Below the pieces are notes generated by a model. That model saw only the letters and a program-made list of their open reading frames with translations. It was not told where the DNA came from and searched no databases. Made by a program: the position numbers and the translations under genes. This document shows positions 1-8,718 of a DNA stretch of 64,000 bases, one piece after another. Numbering within the stretch: the first letter of the stretch is position 1; the number at the start of each line of letters is the position of its first letter. Origin of the DNA: Paraburkholderia sp. CNPSo 3274 (GTDB lineage Bacteria > Pseudomonadota > Gammaproteobacteria > Burkholderiales > Burkholderiaceae); contig NZ_JAMBPR010000036.1 of assembly GCF_024206475.1 (NCBI RefSeq), positions 24,888 to 88,887 on the forward strand, read 5' to 3'.

Positions 1-13
1 GCGCATAAAGCCG

Positions 14-57
14 CAAAAAAAGAAAAACGCCGCCGGCCCGAAGGCCTGGCGGCGTTT
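14..57 (-). terminator. Rho-independent terminator of the cyo operon
   Basis: A perfect stem AACGCCGCC (26-34) / GGCGGCGTT (48-56) with a GC-rich loop lies about 55 bp past the cyoD stop. Read on the minus strand it is followed by a long T-rich run (14-27), the classic intrinsic terminator layout. It closes the cyoABCD transcript. No cyoE follows inside the window. Confidence 0.9.
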
Positions 58-111
58 CCATTTGCGCTTCACTCGAAAAGAGCGAAGCGCAAGTCCAGCA
101 ACGATGAGCGC

Positions 112-441
112 TTAACGCGACATCATGTTCATGCTGACGTTGTGCATGACCCACAGCGTACCGACGACCACGATCAGGACCGTCAACACCGTGAAGCCAA
201 ATGCCGTCACGTTCCAGCGCTGACCCGACGACGTGTTCATGTGCAGGAAGAACACGAGGTGAACCACGATCTGCACCACAGCCAGCACGGCAAGGCCGAG
301 CAGCGCGGTTTCGCGCGGGAAGCCGCCATGCAGCACGAGCCAGAACGAAGCGGCCGTGAGCACCACCGCCAGGACGAAACCAACCAGGTAGCTGCCTACG
401 CTGCCGTGGCTTTCTTCTTCATGGATGGAATGAGCACTCAT
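112..441 (-). CDS. cyoD: Cytochrome bo3 ubiquinol oxidase subunit IV (CyoD)
   Basis: Small accessory subunit (109 aa) of the proton-pumping quinol oxidase in the inner membrane, thought to help assembly of the haem-copper centre in subunit I. Three hydrophobic segments are visible (about residues 17-38, 46-67, 77-99), as in the COX4_pro/CyoD family, and the length is normal for it. The N-terminus is short, polar and His/Glu-rich. The start codon directly follows the cyoC stop, so the two genes are translationally coupled. It is the last gene of the operon, followed by a strong terminator. Confidence 0.95.
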   Translation of the reverse strand: MSAHSIHEEESHGSVGSYLVGFVLAVVLTAASFWLVLHGGFPRETALLGLAVLAVVQIVVHLVFFLHMNTSSGQRWNVTAFGFTVLTVLIVVVGTLWVMHNVSMNMMSR

Positions 442-1053
442 TTAGATCACGCTCGCAAGGTAAACAAAGGAGAACACGCAGATCCAGACGATGTCCAGAA
501 AGTGCCAGAAAAGGCTAAGGCAGGTCAGGCGGCGAATTTCACGCTCGCCCAGTACCGGCGCCTTCACGGCCTGAACCATCAGGACGACCATCCAGATCAT
601 GCCCATCGTCACGTGGATACCGTGGGTGGCAACCAGCGTGAAGAACGACGAGAGGAACGCGCTGCGTTGCGGGCCGTTGCCCTCGGCGATCATGTTCGCG
701 AATTCATGCAGTTCGAAATACAGGAACGTTGCGCCCAGCAGGAAGGTGATCGCCAGCCAGACCAGCACTTGACCCTTGCGCTGCTTGTGCGCGCCGATCA
801 TCGCGAAGCCGTACGTGATGGACGACAGCAGCAGCACTGCCGTTTCCATGGCCACGCCCTGAATGTCGAACAGGTCCTTGCCCGTCGGGCCGCCTGCGAA
901 CTGGTTCTGCATCACGGCGAACACTGCGAACAGCGAGCCGAACAGAATACAGTCCGTCATCAGGTACAGCCAGAAGCCGAACACCGAGTGTGACGGCGGG
1001 TGATCGTGGTGATCGTGCTCCGCGAGTGCGGCCGCACTAGTTTTCGTCAACAT
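442..1053 (-). CDS. cyoC: Cytochrome bo3 ubiquinol oxidase subunit III (CyoC)
   Basis: Subunit III (203 aa) of the haem-copper quinol oxidase, an integral membrane protein of the COX3 superfamily. It has five hydrophobic helices after a His-rich cytoplasmic start. Family landmarks visible are FGFWLYLMTDCILFGSLF near residue 25, the FELHEF segment in the middle, and HFLDIVWICVFSFVYL at the end. The start overlaps the cyoB stop by one base (TGATG), and the stop abuts cyoD, so B-C-D are tightly coupled. Length matches E. coli CyoC. Confidence 0.95.
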   Translation of the reverse strand: MLTKTSAAALAEHDHHDHPPSHSVFGFWLYLMTDCILFGSLFAVFAVMQNQFAGGPTGKDLFDIQGVAMETAVLLLSSITYGFAMIGAHKQRKGQVLVWLAITFLLGATFLYFELHEFANMIAEGNGPQRSAFLSSFFTLVATHGIHVTMGMIWMVVLMVQAVKAPVLGEREIRRLTCLSLFWHFLDIVWICVFSFVYLASVI

Positions 1054-3086
1054 CAGTTGGCCTCCAGTGCTGCTTCAACCTTGCCACGGCGTTGCTTGTC
1101 TTCGAACGCCTTGACCAGTGCGCGGCTGCGCATTTCTTCGTCTGCCCGGACCTTGGCGGCCGGGATGTAATAGCCTTCGTTCTTCTGGAAGCTGTACGCG
1201 ATGGCCGTGCCGACAATGCCGACGAAGCCAACGATCATGAGCCACCAGATGTGCCAGATGCCAGCGAAGCCGAGCACCAGGCTGAAGAAACCGATGAACA
1301 CACCCGCGCTCGTGTTCGAGGGCATGTGGATGTCGGTGTACTTCGTGTTCGCGACGTCCACGGTTTCGCGGCCGGTTTCCTTCAGGTGTGCAAACTCGTC
1401 GAGTTCGCTCACGTGCGGAATGATCGCGAAGTTATACGACGGCGGCGGCGACGAGATCGCCCACTCCAGCGTACGGCCACCCCACGGATCGCCCGTCAGG
1501 TCACGGTTTTCCGGCAGGTTGCGGTCGCGGATCGACACGTACAGCTGCAGCAGCTGGTGCGCGATACCGATTGCCACGAGCACGGCGCCAACCCACGCGA
1601 TGATCATCCACGGCTGCCATGCCGGATTGTCGTAGTGATTCAGACGGCGGGTTGCGCCCATGAAGCCCAGCACGTACAGCGGCGTAAAGGCAACGTAGAA
1701 GCCCGAGAGCCAGAACCAGAACGCGCGCTTGCCGAGCTTTTCGTTGAGCTTGAAGCCGAACGCCTTCGGGAACCAGTAGTTGAAGCCAGCGAGGTAGCCG
1801 AACAGCACGCCGCCGATGATCACGTTGTGGAAGTGAGCAATCAGGAACAGCGAGTTGTGCAGCACGAAGTCCGCGCCCGGGATCGCCATCATCACGCCGG
1901 TCATGCCGCCGATGGTGAAGGTGACCATGAAGCCGATCGTCCAGAGCACCGGCGAGGTGAACTCGAGGCGGCCGCGGTAGATCGTGAACAGCCAGTTGAA
2001 GATCTTCACGCCCGTCGGGATCGCGATGATCATCGTCATGATGCCGAAGAACGCGTTGACGTTCGCGCCCGAACCCATCGTGAAGAAGTGGTGCAGCCAC
2101 ACGAGGAACGAGAGCACCATGATCGAGCAGGTCGCGTAGACCATGGTCTTGTAGCCGAACAGCGGCTTCTTCGCGTAGGTCGCAACGACTTCCGAGAAAA
2201 TACCGAACGCCGGCAGGATCAGGATGTACACCTCGGGGTGACCCCAGGCCCAGATCAGGTTCAGGTACAGCATGGCGTTGCCGCCGCCGTCATTCGTGAA
2301 GAAGTGCGTGCCGATGTAGCGGTCGAGACCGAGCAGCGCGAGCGTCACGGTCAGGATCGGGAACGCGGCCATGATCAGCACGTTCGTGCACAGCGCCGTC
2401 CACGTGAACACCGGCATCTTCATCATCGTCATGCCGGGGGCACGCATCTTGATGATGGTGACGAAGAAGTTCACGCCGGTCAGCAGCGTGCCGACACCCG
2501 AGATCTGCAGCGCCCACAGGTAGTAATCGACCCCTACCCCCGGACTGTACGCAAGCTCCGAAAGCGGCGGATACGCGAGCCAGCCGGTCTGCGCGAACTC
2601 ACCCACGACGAGCGAGATCATCAGCAGGATGGCGCCGACTGCGGTCATCCAGAACGACAGCGAGTTCAGGAACGGGAACGCGACGTCGCGTGCGCCGATC
2701 TGCAGCGGCACGATGATGTTCATCAGGCCGACCATGAAGGCCATGGCCATGAAGAAGATCATGATCACGCCGTGCGCCGTGAAGATCTGGTCGTAGTGGT
2801 GCGGCGGCAGGTAGCCCGGCGCGTTGTAGGCGAGTGCGAGCTGGGTACGCATCATGATCGCGTCGGCGAAGCCGCGCAGCAGCATGATGAGGGCGAGAAC
2901 GATGTACATCACGCCCAGACGCTTGTGGTCGACGCTCGTCAGCCACTCCGTCCACAGATATTTCCACTTACCGAGGTAAGTGACGGCGCCGAGCACCAAT
3001 GCGCCGATGAGCGCCATGCCGACCATCGTGCCGACAATAATCGGCTCGTGATACGGAATGGCATCCAGTGTAAGTTTTCCGAACAT
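1053..3086 (-). CDS. cyoB: Cytochrome bo3 ubiquinol oxidase subunit I (CyoB)
   Basis: Catalytic subunit (677 aa): oxidises ubiquinol, reduces O2 to water and pumps protons. All metal ligands can be placed: His105 and His420 for low-spin haem b; His283, His332 and His333 for CuB, with Tyr287 in HPEVY cross-link position; and His418 for haem o3. The K-channel Lys is at 361 and the D-channel entry Asp at 133. There are about 15 membrane helices and a long C-terminal tail, typical of quinol rather than cytochrome c oxidases. It lies 7 bp after cyoA. Nothing is missing, so the enzyme should be active. Confidence 0.97.
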   Translation of the reverse strand: MFGKLTLDAIPYHEPIIVGTMVGMALIGALVLGAVTYLGKWKYLWTEWLTSVDHKRLGVMYIVLALIMLLRGFADAIMMRTQLALAYNAPGYLPPHHYDQIFTAHGVIMIFFMAMAFMVGLMNIIVPLQIGARDVAFPFLNSLSFWMTAVGAILLMISLVVGEFAQTGWLAYPPLSELAYSPGVGVDYYLWALQISGVGTLLTGVNFFVTIIKMRAPGMTMMKMPVFTWTALCTNVLIMAAFPILTVTLALLGLDRYIGTHFFTNDGGGNAMLYLNLIWAWGHPEVYILILPAFGIFSEVVATYAKKPLFGYKTMVYATCSIMVLSFLVWLHHFFTMGSGANVNAFFGIMTMIIAIPTGVKIFNWLFTIYRGRLEFTSPVLWTIGFMVTFTIGGMTGVMMAIPGADFVLHNSLFLIAHFHNVIIGGVLFGYLAGFNYWFPKAFGFKLNEKLGKRAFWFWLSGFYVAFTPLYVLGFMGATRRLNHYDNPAWQPWMIIAWVGAVLVAIGIAHQLLQLYVSIRDRNLPENRDLTGDPWGGRTLEWAISSPPPSYNFAIIPHVSELDEFAHLKETGRETVDVANTKYTDIHMPSNTSAGVFIGFFSLVLGFAGIWHIWWLMIVGFVGIVGTAIAYSFQKNEGYYIPAAKVRADEEMRSRALVKAFEDKQRRGKVEAALEAN

Positions 3087-3093
3087 GCTTGGC

Positions 3094-3981
3094 TTACCCC
3101 TTGGTCACGCACGACGGGTCACTGAAATTCGTGACGTGGCCGTTGTTGTACTTCGCGATGATGTTGTTGAAGAGCTTCGGGTCGACCGTCGAGAAGTACT
3201 CAACCGGAGCCTTCTCGCTCGGCTGTGCGACCGTTGCGTATTGATCCATGGAAAGCTGCGTCTGCGACGCCTTCACCTTCTGGACCCACGCGTCGAAGTC
3301 TTGCTGGCTCGAGGCGATCGTGCGGAACTTCATGTCCGAGAAGCCTTTGCCGCTGAAGTTTGCCGAGAGGCCGGCGTAGTCGCCAGCGTGGTCGGCGATC
3401 AGGTGCAGACGCGTCTGCATGCCAGCCATCGCATAAACCTGGGTGCCAAGCTGCGGGATGAAGAACGAGTTCATCACCGAATCCGACGTAATGCTGAAGT
3501 TCACCGGCGTGCCAACGGGCACGGCCAGCTGGTTCACCGTCGCGATACCGAGATCCGGGTAGATGAACAGCCACTTCCAGTCGAGCGCCACAACTTCGAC
3601 GTTGATCGGCTTGACGTTCGATTCGAGCGGCTTGTAGGGGTCGAGCTCGTGCGTGGTGTTCCACGTGAGCACGCCGAGGAAGAGAATGATCAGCGTCGGG
3701 ATGGTCCAGACGACGATTTCGATCGCCGTCGAGTGCGACCACTTCGGCGCGTAGGTGGCGCTACGGTTCGATGCGCGATAGCGGTACGCGAACCAGAGCG
3801 TCAGGATGATCACAGGGATCACAACAATCAGCATCGCCCATGTGGAGGTGGCGATCAGCTGCTTTTCCGCCACGCCCACACTTCCCTTGGGGTCGAGGAG
3901 CTCCATGTTGCATCCGGAAAGACACAAGGCCAATCCGGCGCTTACGGGAAGCAGTAACCTTTGAAAGGTCGTTCTTTTCAT
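3094..3981 (-). CDS. cyoA: Cytochrome bo3 ubiquinol oxidase subunit II (CyoA), lipoprotein
   Basis: Subunit II of the quinol oxidase, with a periplasmic cupredoxin-like domain that lacks the CuA cysteines, as expected for quinol oxidases. The chosen start (MKRTTF, 3981) has AGG 8 bases upstream and gives a normal lipoprotein signal peptide ending in the lipobox LSGC. The frame is open further upstream to 4041 and a second ATG lies at 4005, but these would place extra residues before the signal. Two transmembrane segments follow, then the domain with DWKWLFIYPDLG and SFFIPQLGTQVYAM motifs. First gene of cyoABCD. Confidence 0.93.
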   Translation of the reverse strand: MKRTTFQRLLLPVSAGLALCLSGCNMELLDPKGSVGVAEKQLIATSTWAMLIVVIPVIILTLWFAYRYRASNRSATYAPKWSHSTAIEIVVWTIPTLIILFLGVLTWNTTHELDPYKPLESNVKPINVEVVALDWKWLFIYPDLGIATVNQLAVPVGTPVNFSITSDSVMNSFFIPQLGTQVYAMAGMQTRLHLIADHAGDYAGLSANFSGKGFSDMKFRTIASSQQDFDAWVQKVKASQTQLSMDQYATVAQPSEKAPVEYFSTVDPKLFNNIIAKYNNGHVTNFSDPSCVTKG

Positions 3982-4056
3982 CACGTTTGCCTGAATTTCA
4001 TTCATTGAATTGTTCCGGACGCGTCCCCTGACATCCGACAAAGGAAGCGCGCCCGC

Positions 4057-4084
4057 ATCATACAGCCGCTTTGATATTTCGCAA
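4057..4084 (-). promoter_or_regulatory. Candidate sigma70 promoter for cyoABCD
   Basis: On the minus strand TTGCGA (4079-4084) and TATGAT (4057-4062) are separated by 16 bp, about 75 bases upstream of the chosen cyoA start. It lies in a 339-bp gap (3982-4320) that otherwise holds only the nuoM terminator. A second TTGACA hexamer is present further upstream near 4115 but without a convincing -10. No experimental support. Confidence 0.45.
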
Positions 4085-4260
4085 TCAATGAATGTGGAAA
4101 ATGACCTTTGTCAAAAGAAGATTGAGACACTTTGTCGCATGTGTTCGCGAGGTTTGTCGCGCCTCGGAAACACACGCACGTCGCGCCCTGCTCTGCCCTT
4201 GACAGCGGCCCGCCGCGGCTACTTTTCGAATCTCAAGATTCGAAAACTCCTGGACGCAAC

Positions 4261-4296
4261 AACGCGCCGCGCCGCCCGGAGGCGATGCGGCGCGTT
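4261..4296 (-). terminator. Hairpin terminator after nuoM paralogue
   Basis: Perfect 10-bp stem AACGCGCCGC (4261-4270) / GCGGCGCGTT (4287-4296), 25 bp downstream of the nuoM stop on the minus strand. The T-run after it is weak (GTTGTTG). It suggests that nuoM and cyoABCD are separate transcripts although they point the same way. Confidence 0.6.
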
Positions 4297-4320
4297 GGTT
4301 GCGCAGTCAATCTTTAGTGA

Positions 4321-5865
4321 TCACGTCGGCGAGTGCGCAGCACGAACGTCCGTGCCCGCACGCACTGCGTCAGCAGGCGCTGCATCGTCGACGGGTTGCT
4401 TGCTGCGACCGGCCTGGGTGACGAGGTTCGCCGCCGAAAGCTCGATCGCGTCGGTCATCGGCTTCGGGTAGAGGCCGATCGCGAGCACGAACGCTGCAAG
4501 CGAAGCGAAGATCAGCGTTTCGCGGCGGCCGATGTCGGCCAGCTTCGCAACGCCCTTGTTCGCCACAGCGCCAAAGATCACGCGCTTGTACATCCACAGG
4601 GTGTACGCAGCGCTCAGAATGACGGTCGTCGCGGCGATCGCGCCGACCCAGAAGTTCACGCGGATTGCGCCCATGATGACCATGAACTCGCCCACGAAGC
4701 CCGACGTGCCCGGCAGGCCGAGGTTGGCCATGCAGAACAGCATCATGAAGGTGGCGTAACGCGGCATCACGTTGACGACGCCGCCGTAAGCCGAGATCGA
4801 GCGCGTCTTCGTGCGGTCGAACAGCACGCCGATCGAGAGCAGCATAGCGCCCGAGACGAAGCCGTACGAGATCATCTGCACGATCGCGCCTTCGGTGCCG
4901 ATCTGGTTGAAGAGGAACAGGCCGAGCGTGACGAGCCCCATGTGGGCGACCGTCGAGTACGCGAGCAGCTTGGTCATGTCGGTCTGCGCGAGCGCGAGCA
5001 GGCTCGAGTAGACCACGGCCACGAGCGAGAGCGTGATGATCGCCGGCGCGAAGAAGTGCGCGGCGTCAGGCGTGATCGGCAGCGTGAAGCGCAGGAAGCC
5101 GTAGCCGCCGAGCTTCAGCATGGCCAGCATCACGGTCGCGCCGGTCGGCGCTTCGAGGTGCACGTCGGGCAGCCAGGTGTGGAACGGCCACATCGGGACC
5201 TTCACCGCGAAGGCGGCGAAGAAGCCGATGAACACCAGGATCTGCGGGATGAAGCCGAGCGTGAGGTTGTGCCACGCGGCCATGTCGAAGGTGTGTGCCT
5301 GGCTGTAGAGGTACAGCATCGACACCAGCATCAGCAGCGAGCCGGCGAGCGAGAAGAAGAAGAACTTGACCGCGGCGTAGGTGCGGCGGGCATTGCCCCA
5401 CGAGCCGATCAGCAGGTACAGCGGGATCAGCGTGGCTTCGAAGAACACGAAGAACAGCATGCCGTCGGTCGCCGCGAAGGTGCCGACCATCAGGCCCGAG
5501 AGAATCAGGAACGCGCCGAAGTACTGGGCGACGCGCACCGTGATCGATTCCCACGAGGCGATCACGATCACGAGCGTCGTGAACGCGGTGAGCACCACGA
5601 GCCACATCGAAATACCATCGATCCCGAGTCGCCACGCCACGCCGAACTCAGGCAGCCATTCGCGGAATTCGGCGAACTGCATGCCGGCCGCGTGGTTGTC
5701 GAAGCCGGAGATGAGCGGGAGGGTCAGCAGCAGACCGACGACGGCGCCAACGAGCGACAGCCAGCGGGCACGCTGCGGATGACGATCCGACCCGAGGCGC
5801 AGCACGGCCACGCCGAACAGGATGGGAATCCAGATCGCCAGACTCAGGAATGGAACGGATTGCAT
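4321..5865 (-). CDS. Solitary NADH-quinone oxidoreductase subunit M paralogue (NuoM-like antiporter subunit)
   Basis: 514-aa polytopic membrane protein of the NuoM/MrpD family, the proton-channel subunits of complex I. Key residues are present: Glu143 (FFEATLIP, TM5), Lys222 (AFAVKVPMWPFHTWLPDVH) and Glu393 (GFVGEF), matching the conserved Glu/Lys/Glu of E. coli NuoM, so the proton path looks intact. The length is that of a true NuoM. What is odd is the context: no other nuo, mrp or hyf gene is near. The gene stands alone upstream of cyoABCD, with its own hairpin terminator. It could be a second NuoM used with the main complex I under particular oxygen conditions, or an independent ion translocator; both are inference. 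Confidence 0.85.
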   Translation of the reverse strand: MQSVPFLSLAIWIPILFGVAVLRLGSDRHPQRARWLSLVGAVVGLLLTLPLISGFDNHAAGMQFAEFREWLPEFGVAWRLGIDGISMWLVVLTAFTTLVIVIASWESITVRVAQYFGAFLILSGLMVGTFAATDGMLFFVFFEATLIPLYLLIGSWGNARRTYAAVKFFFFSLAGSLLMLVSMLYLYSQAHTFDMAAWHNLTLGFIPQILVFIGFFAAFAVKVPMWPFHTWLPDVHLEAPTGATVMLAMLKLGGYGFLRFTLPITPDAAHFFAPAIITLSLVAVVYSSLLALAQTDMTKLLAYSTVAHMGLVTLGLFLFNQIGTEGAIVQMISYGFVSGAMLLSIGVLFDRTKTRSISAYGGVVNVMPRYATFMMLFCMANLGLPGTSGFVGEFMVIMGAIRVNFWVGAIAATTVILSAAYTLWMYKRVIFGAVANKGVAKLADIGRRETLIFASLAAFVLAIGLYPKPMTDAIELSAANLVTQAGRSKQPVDDAAPADAVRAGTDVRAAHSPT

Positions 5866-6514
5866 TTCAACAGGACCTCAAAAATGCGGAGCAAATAGCT
5901 TCCACGGCGCACGATCAGGCGCGCAAGCAACTTGAAAGATTGACGCGGGGTGAAAATCGAACCAGGCTGGCTGTAATGTATTTGTCAGCGACGAGGCGAA
6001 ATGCAACACACGTTCAAGGGTTAACGAGGGTAAACGGAATACGGAAGTTTTGCAGCGCAACAACACGGGCCGGATCGATGGTTGACGCAAGTCATTGTTT
6101 TTATTCAGAAACGTACTAAGAGAAAAAACAACAAACAGGCTGTTACAGCCCATTTTTGATCGCGAAAGCAACGCTTTCGACCTCCTGGGCGCCATGACGC
6201 GCGGCAGGCTGTCACGCTGCGCGGCCCGAATAATACCTTACTTGTTTCTTTCGGTTCAATGACTTATGCATCGGAGTATGGCCCCCGGCAGCCACCAAAA
6301 CGTGTGCCAGGGCCGCCCCGCGCGCCCTTGCGCGGTGCAAAAAAAAGCCCCGGCCTTCATGGGGCCGGGGCCAACTCTCACGTTGCGCCAGAACACTGGA
6401 ACACGCATGGCGGCCACTTTAGCGACTTGTGTCCCCGTCATTAAGGGCGTTGGCTGGAACAGTCCCTTCCCGGTTGCGCCAGGTCATCTCCCTCCCGTCA
6501 GCCTCTTTTTCACA
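5866..6514. other. Long non-coding stretch upstream of nuoM paralogue
   Basis: About 650 bp with no convincing gene; the first 380 bp are less GC-rich than the surroundings. It contains a 13-bp palindrome GGCTGTTACAGCC (6138-6150), a small hairpin CGAAAGC/GCTTTCG (6163-6179) and, further on, a strong minus-strand terminator (6339-6371) that belongs to no visible gene. The nuoM promoter must lie here, but no clear -35/-10 pair was found. Confidence 0.5.
6339..6371 (-). terminator. Orphan intrinsic terminator (minus strand)
   Basis: Stem GCCCCGGCC (6347-6355) / GGCCGGGGC (6363-6371) with loop TTCAT, followed on the minus strand by eight T (6339-6346). This is an excellent terminator for leftward transcription. 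No minus-strand protein gene lies upstream before the Fur box at 6515, so it may end a small RNA of roughly 150 nt. No terminator signature in the plus direction. Confidence 0.8.
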
Positions 6515-6555
6515 AATGAGAATCATTTGCATTTAGACGGAACCTGCCCCAGAAT
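6514..6555 (+). promoter_or_regulatory. Fur box overlapping a sigma70 promoter
   Basis: AATGAGAATCATTTGCATT (6515-6533) closely matches the Fur consensus, with an exact inverted repeat AAATGA/TCATTT around GAA (6514-6528). It overlaps the -35 of a plausible promoter, TTGCAT (6527-6532), 17 bp, CAGAAT (6550-6555). Iron-loaded Fur bound here would block transcription of the Cys-rich gene starting at 6615. Confidence 0.8.
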
Positions 6556-6614
6556 AGAGCCCAAGCCGGACGACCCGGCGCCACCCGCATGATTTGTGCG
6601 GGACCGGAGGCTCC

Positions 6615-7094
6615 ATGAACTACACCACCCCTTTCGCGAGAAATGACACGCTGATCGACGACACCTTCGTCCATCACCCCGACACCGCCGAACAGACCGT
6701 CCTGCGCGCGGTGCGCACCTGGCTGCGCCCGCATTGCGACGCCTACGCCAAGGCCGAAAGCTGGCGCGGCGTGCTCACCGACGCGGGGCTCGGCGCGGAA
6801 GGCTTCGGCTATTTCGATCTGCTGATGGGCACCCTGTGCCGCGCCTCGTGCCGCCCGCTCGACACGCGCTGCCGCTGCGCCTCCGAACTCGCGAAGGACG
6901 AAGGATCGCTGCTGCAGGTGATCGCGCTCCTGCAGTCCACTCGCAGCGAGGCCGCCGTGCAACTCCTCAACGACTGGCTGCCGATGCCGAGCGTGAGCGG
7001 CATGCTCAAGACCGCGCGCTGGTTCGCCATCGCCCTGCTCGACGCGGGATTGCAGTTGAGCGATCGCTCGCGCCGCGTCACCTACATGCACTGA
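6615..7094 (+). CDS. Fur-regulated Cys-rich protein of unknown function
   Basis: 159-aa soluble protein with no signal peptide or membrane segment; I do not recognise the family. The start is fixed by GGAGG five bases before ATG (6605-6609). The most striking element is a cysteine cluster C-x3-C-x6-C-x-C at Cys75, 79, 86 and 88 (GTLCRASCRPLDTRCRCA), which could bind iron, an Fe-S cluster or zinc. The rest looks helical with conserved-looking aromatics (ESW, GFGYFDLLMG, LLNDWLPMP). The upstream Fur box implies expression on iron limitation. This suggests a role in iron uptake, sparing or Fe-S trafficking, which is inference only. Confidence 0.8.
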   Translation: MNYTTPFARNDTLIDDTFVHHPDTAEQTVLRAVRTWLRPHCDAYAKAESWRGVLTDAGLGAEGFGYFDLLMGTLCRASCRPLDTRCRCASELAKDEGSLLQVIALLQSTRSEAAVQLLNDWLPMPSVSGMLKTARWFAIALLDAGLQLSDRSRRVTYMH

Positions 7095-7204
7095 CTGGTC
7101 CACACGGCATGAGCACATAACCAAAAACGATTTGGGCGCGCGCCGCGCGGACGGTAGCATCACGCGCTTTGTCGCTATTAGCGCGCCCGCTCGCGTCGCC
7201 TCGC

Positions 7205-8707
7205 ATGTCCGCCTCAGCTTCCCCCTCTTCGTTCAGCACTTCCGGCCGCCCGGTGATCCGCAGCGCCGCCGACGTCTCGCAGCTCGTCAACGCGGGGGCC
7301 GCCACCGGCAGCAACGCGCGCATCGTCGTGGCGATCGCGCTGGGCGGTGTGTTCCTCGATGCCTACGACCTCGGAGCCCTCGCCTTCGGCCTCAAGGATG
7401 TGGCGCGCGAATTCTCGCTCTCGCCCGCGGGCACCGGCTTCGTCGCTTCGGCCATCACGTTCGGCGCCATCGTCGGCGCGTTTCTCGGTGGCTTCCTGAC
7501 CGATCGCATCGGACGCTATCGCGTGTTCATGGCCGACATGTTCTTCTTCGTCGTGGCCGCGATTGCGTGCGCGCTCGCACCCAATGCCTGGGTGCTCGGC
7601 GGCGCGCGCTTCGTGATGGGGCTGGGCGTCGGCATCGACCTGCCTGTGGCCATGGCCTTTCTCGCCGAGTTCTCGCGGCTCAAGGGCCGCGGCAACAAGG
7701 CCGCGCGCGTGGCGATGTGGTGCCCCGTCTGGTACGCGGCGATCAGCGTGTCGTATCTGCTCGTGCTGGCGTTCTACGCAGGCTTGCCCGCCTCGCACTC
7801 GCATCTGCTCTGGCGCCTCACGCTCGGCTTCGGCGCCGTGCCGGCGCTCGTCATCATCGCGATTCGCAGCCGCTACATCAGCGAGTCGCCGGTGTGGGCC
7901 GCGAATCAGGGCGATCTCGCGGGCGCGGCGCGCATCCTCAAGCGCTCATACGGGATCGACGCGCAGGTCGCGCCCGAAGCCCCCGCCAGCGTCGCAGCCA
8001 GGCCGGCGCGCGTGGCGTCGTGGAAGAACTATGGCGCGCTGCTGCGCGGCGTCTACACGCGGCGCACGGTGCTCGCCACTGTCATCGGCGTGGCTTCTTC
8101 GTTCGCGTACAACGCGGTCGCGTTCGGCCTGCCCGTGATCATCTCGAGCTTCCTCGCGCAGTCCATGCTCACGACGATCCTCGCCTCGCTCGTGCTCAAT
8201 CTCGGCTTCGCCTTCGTGGGCGGGCTGATCGCCGTGCGTATCGTGCCGCGCTTCGGCGCGTGGAAGCTCACCGTGTGGGGCTATGCGATCCAGTTCGTGG
8301 CGCTCGTCGGCCTCGCGATCGTCGGCAAACCGGCGACGGCACCCGAAGTCGTCAGCGCGGTCGCCCTGCTTGCCGCGTTCCTCTTCGGCCAGGGCGTCGG
8401 CCCCGGTTCGCACAGCATGACGTTCGCCTCGCTCGGCTACCCGACCTCGCTGCGCGGCGTGGGTGTCGGCTTCAACCAGACGCTCATGCGCACCAGCTCG
8501 ACACTCTCGCTGTTCCTGTTCCCGGTGCTCGCCGCCGCGCTCGGCACACGCGTGTTCTGGATCATCGCGGTCGCGCCGCTCGCGGGGCTGGCGGCGTTGC
8601 TCTCGATTCGCTGGGAGCCTTCGGGCTATGACGTCGATGCGGAAGACTTCGACGCCGCAACGCCCGCGCGAGCGCTCGCGGCGCGGGACGCAGAAACGGT
8701 GCAGTAA
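7205..8707 (+). CDS. MFS transporter, sugar/metabolite:H+ symporter type
   Basis: About 500-aa inner-membrane transporter of the major facilitator superfamily with 12 predicted helices. Visible landmarks are DAYDLGALAFGL in TM1, the loop 2-3 motif GGFLTDRIGRYRVF, and RFVMGLGVGIDLPVAMAFLAEF in TM4-5, which places it in the sugar porter/aromatic-acid symporter type clan. The ATG at 7205 is preferred to the upstream TTG at 7169 because the latter adds only low-complexity sequence, although neither has a strong ribosome-binding site. A strong terminator follows directly. Substrate unknown. Confidence 0.88.
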   Translation: MSASASPSSFSTSGRPVIRSAADVSQLVNAGAATGSNARIVVAIALGGVFLDAYDLGALAFGLKDVAREFSLSPAGTGFVASAITFGAIVGAFLGGFLTDRIGRYRVFMADMFFFVVAAIACALAPNAWVLGGARFVMGLGVGIDLPVAMAFLAEFSRLKGRGNKAARVAMWCPVWYAAISVSYLLVLAFYAGLPASHSHLLWRLTLGFGAVPALVIIAIRSRYISESPVWAANQGDLAGAARILKRSYGIDAQVAPEAPASVAARPARVASWKNYGALLRGVYTRRTVLATVIGVASSFAYNAVAFGLPVIISSFLAQSMLTTILASLVLNLGFAFVGGLIAVRIVPRFGAWKLTVWGYAIQFVALVGLAIVGKPATAPEVVSAVALLAAFLFGQGVGPGSHSMTFASLGYPTSLRGVGVGFNQTLMRTSSTLSLFLFPVLAAALGTRVFWIIAVAPLAGLAALLSIRWEPSGYDVDAEDFDAATPARALAARDAETVQ

Positions 8708-8718
8708 ATGTCGATGAA

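Noticed and set aside
1092..3125. 677-codon open frame on the plus strand opposite cyoB
   Set aside because: It mirrors cyoB codon for codon, is His/Arg/Asp-rich without any domain, and is a typical antisense shadow in high-GC DNA.
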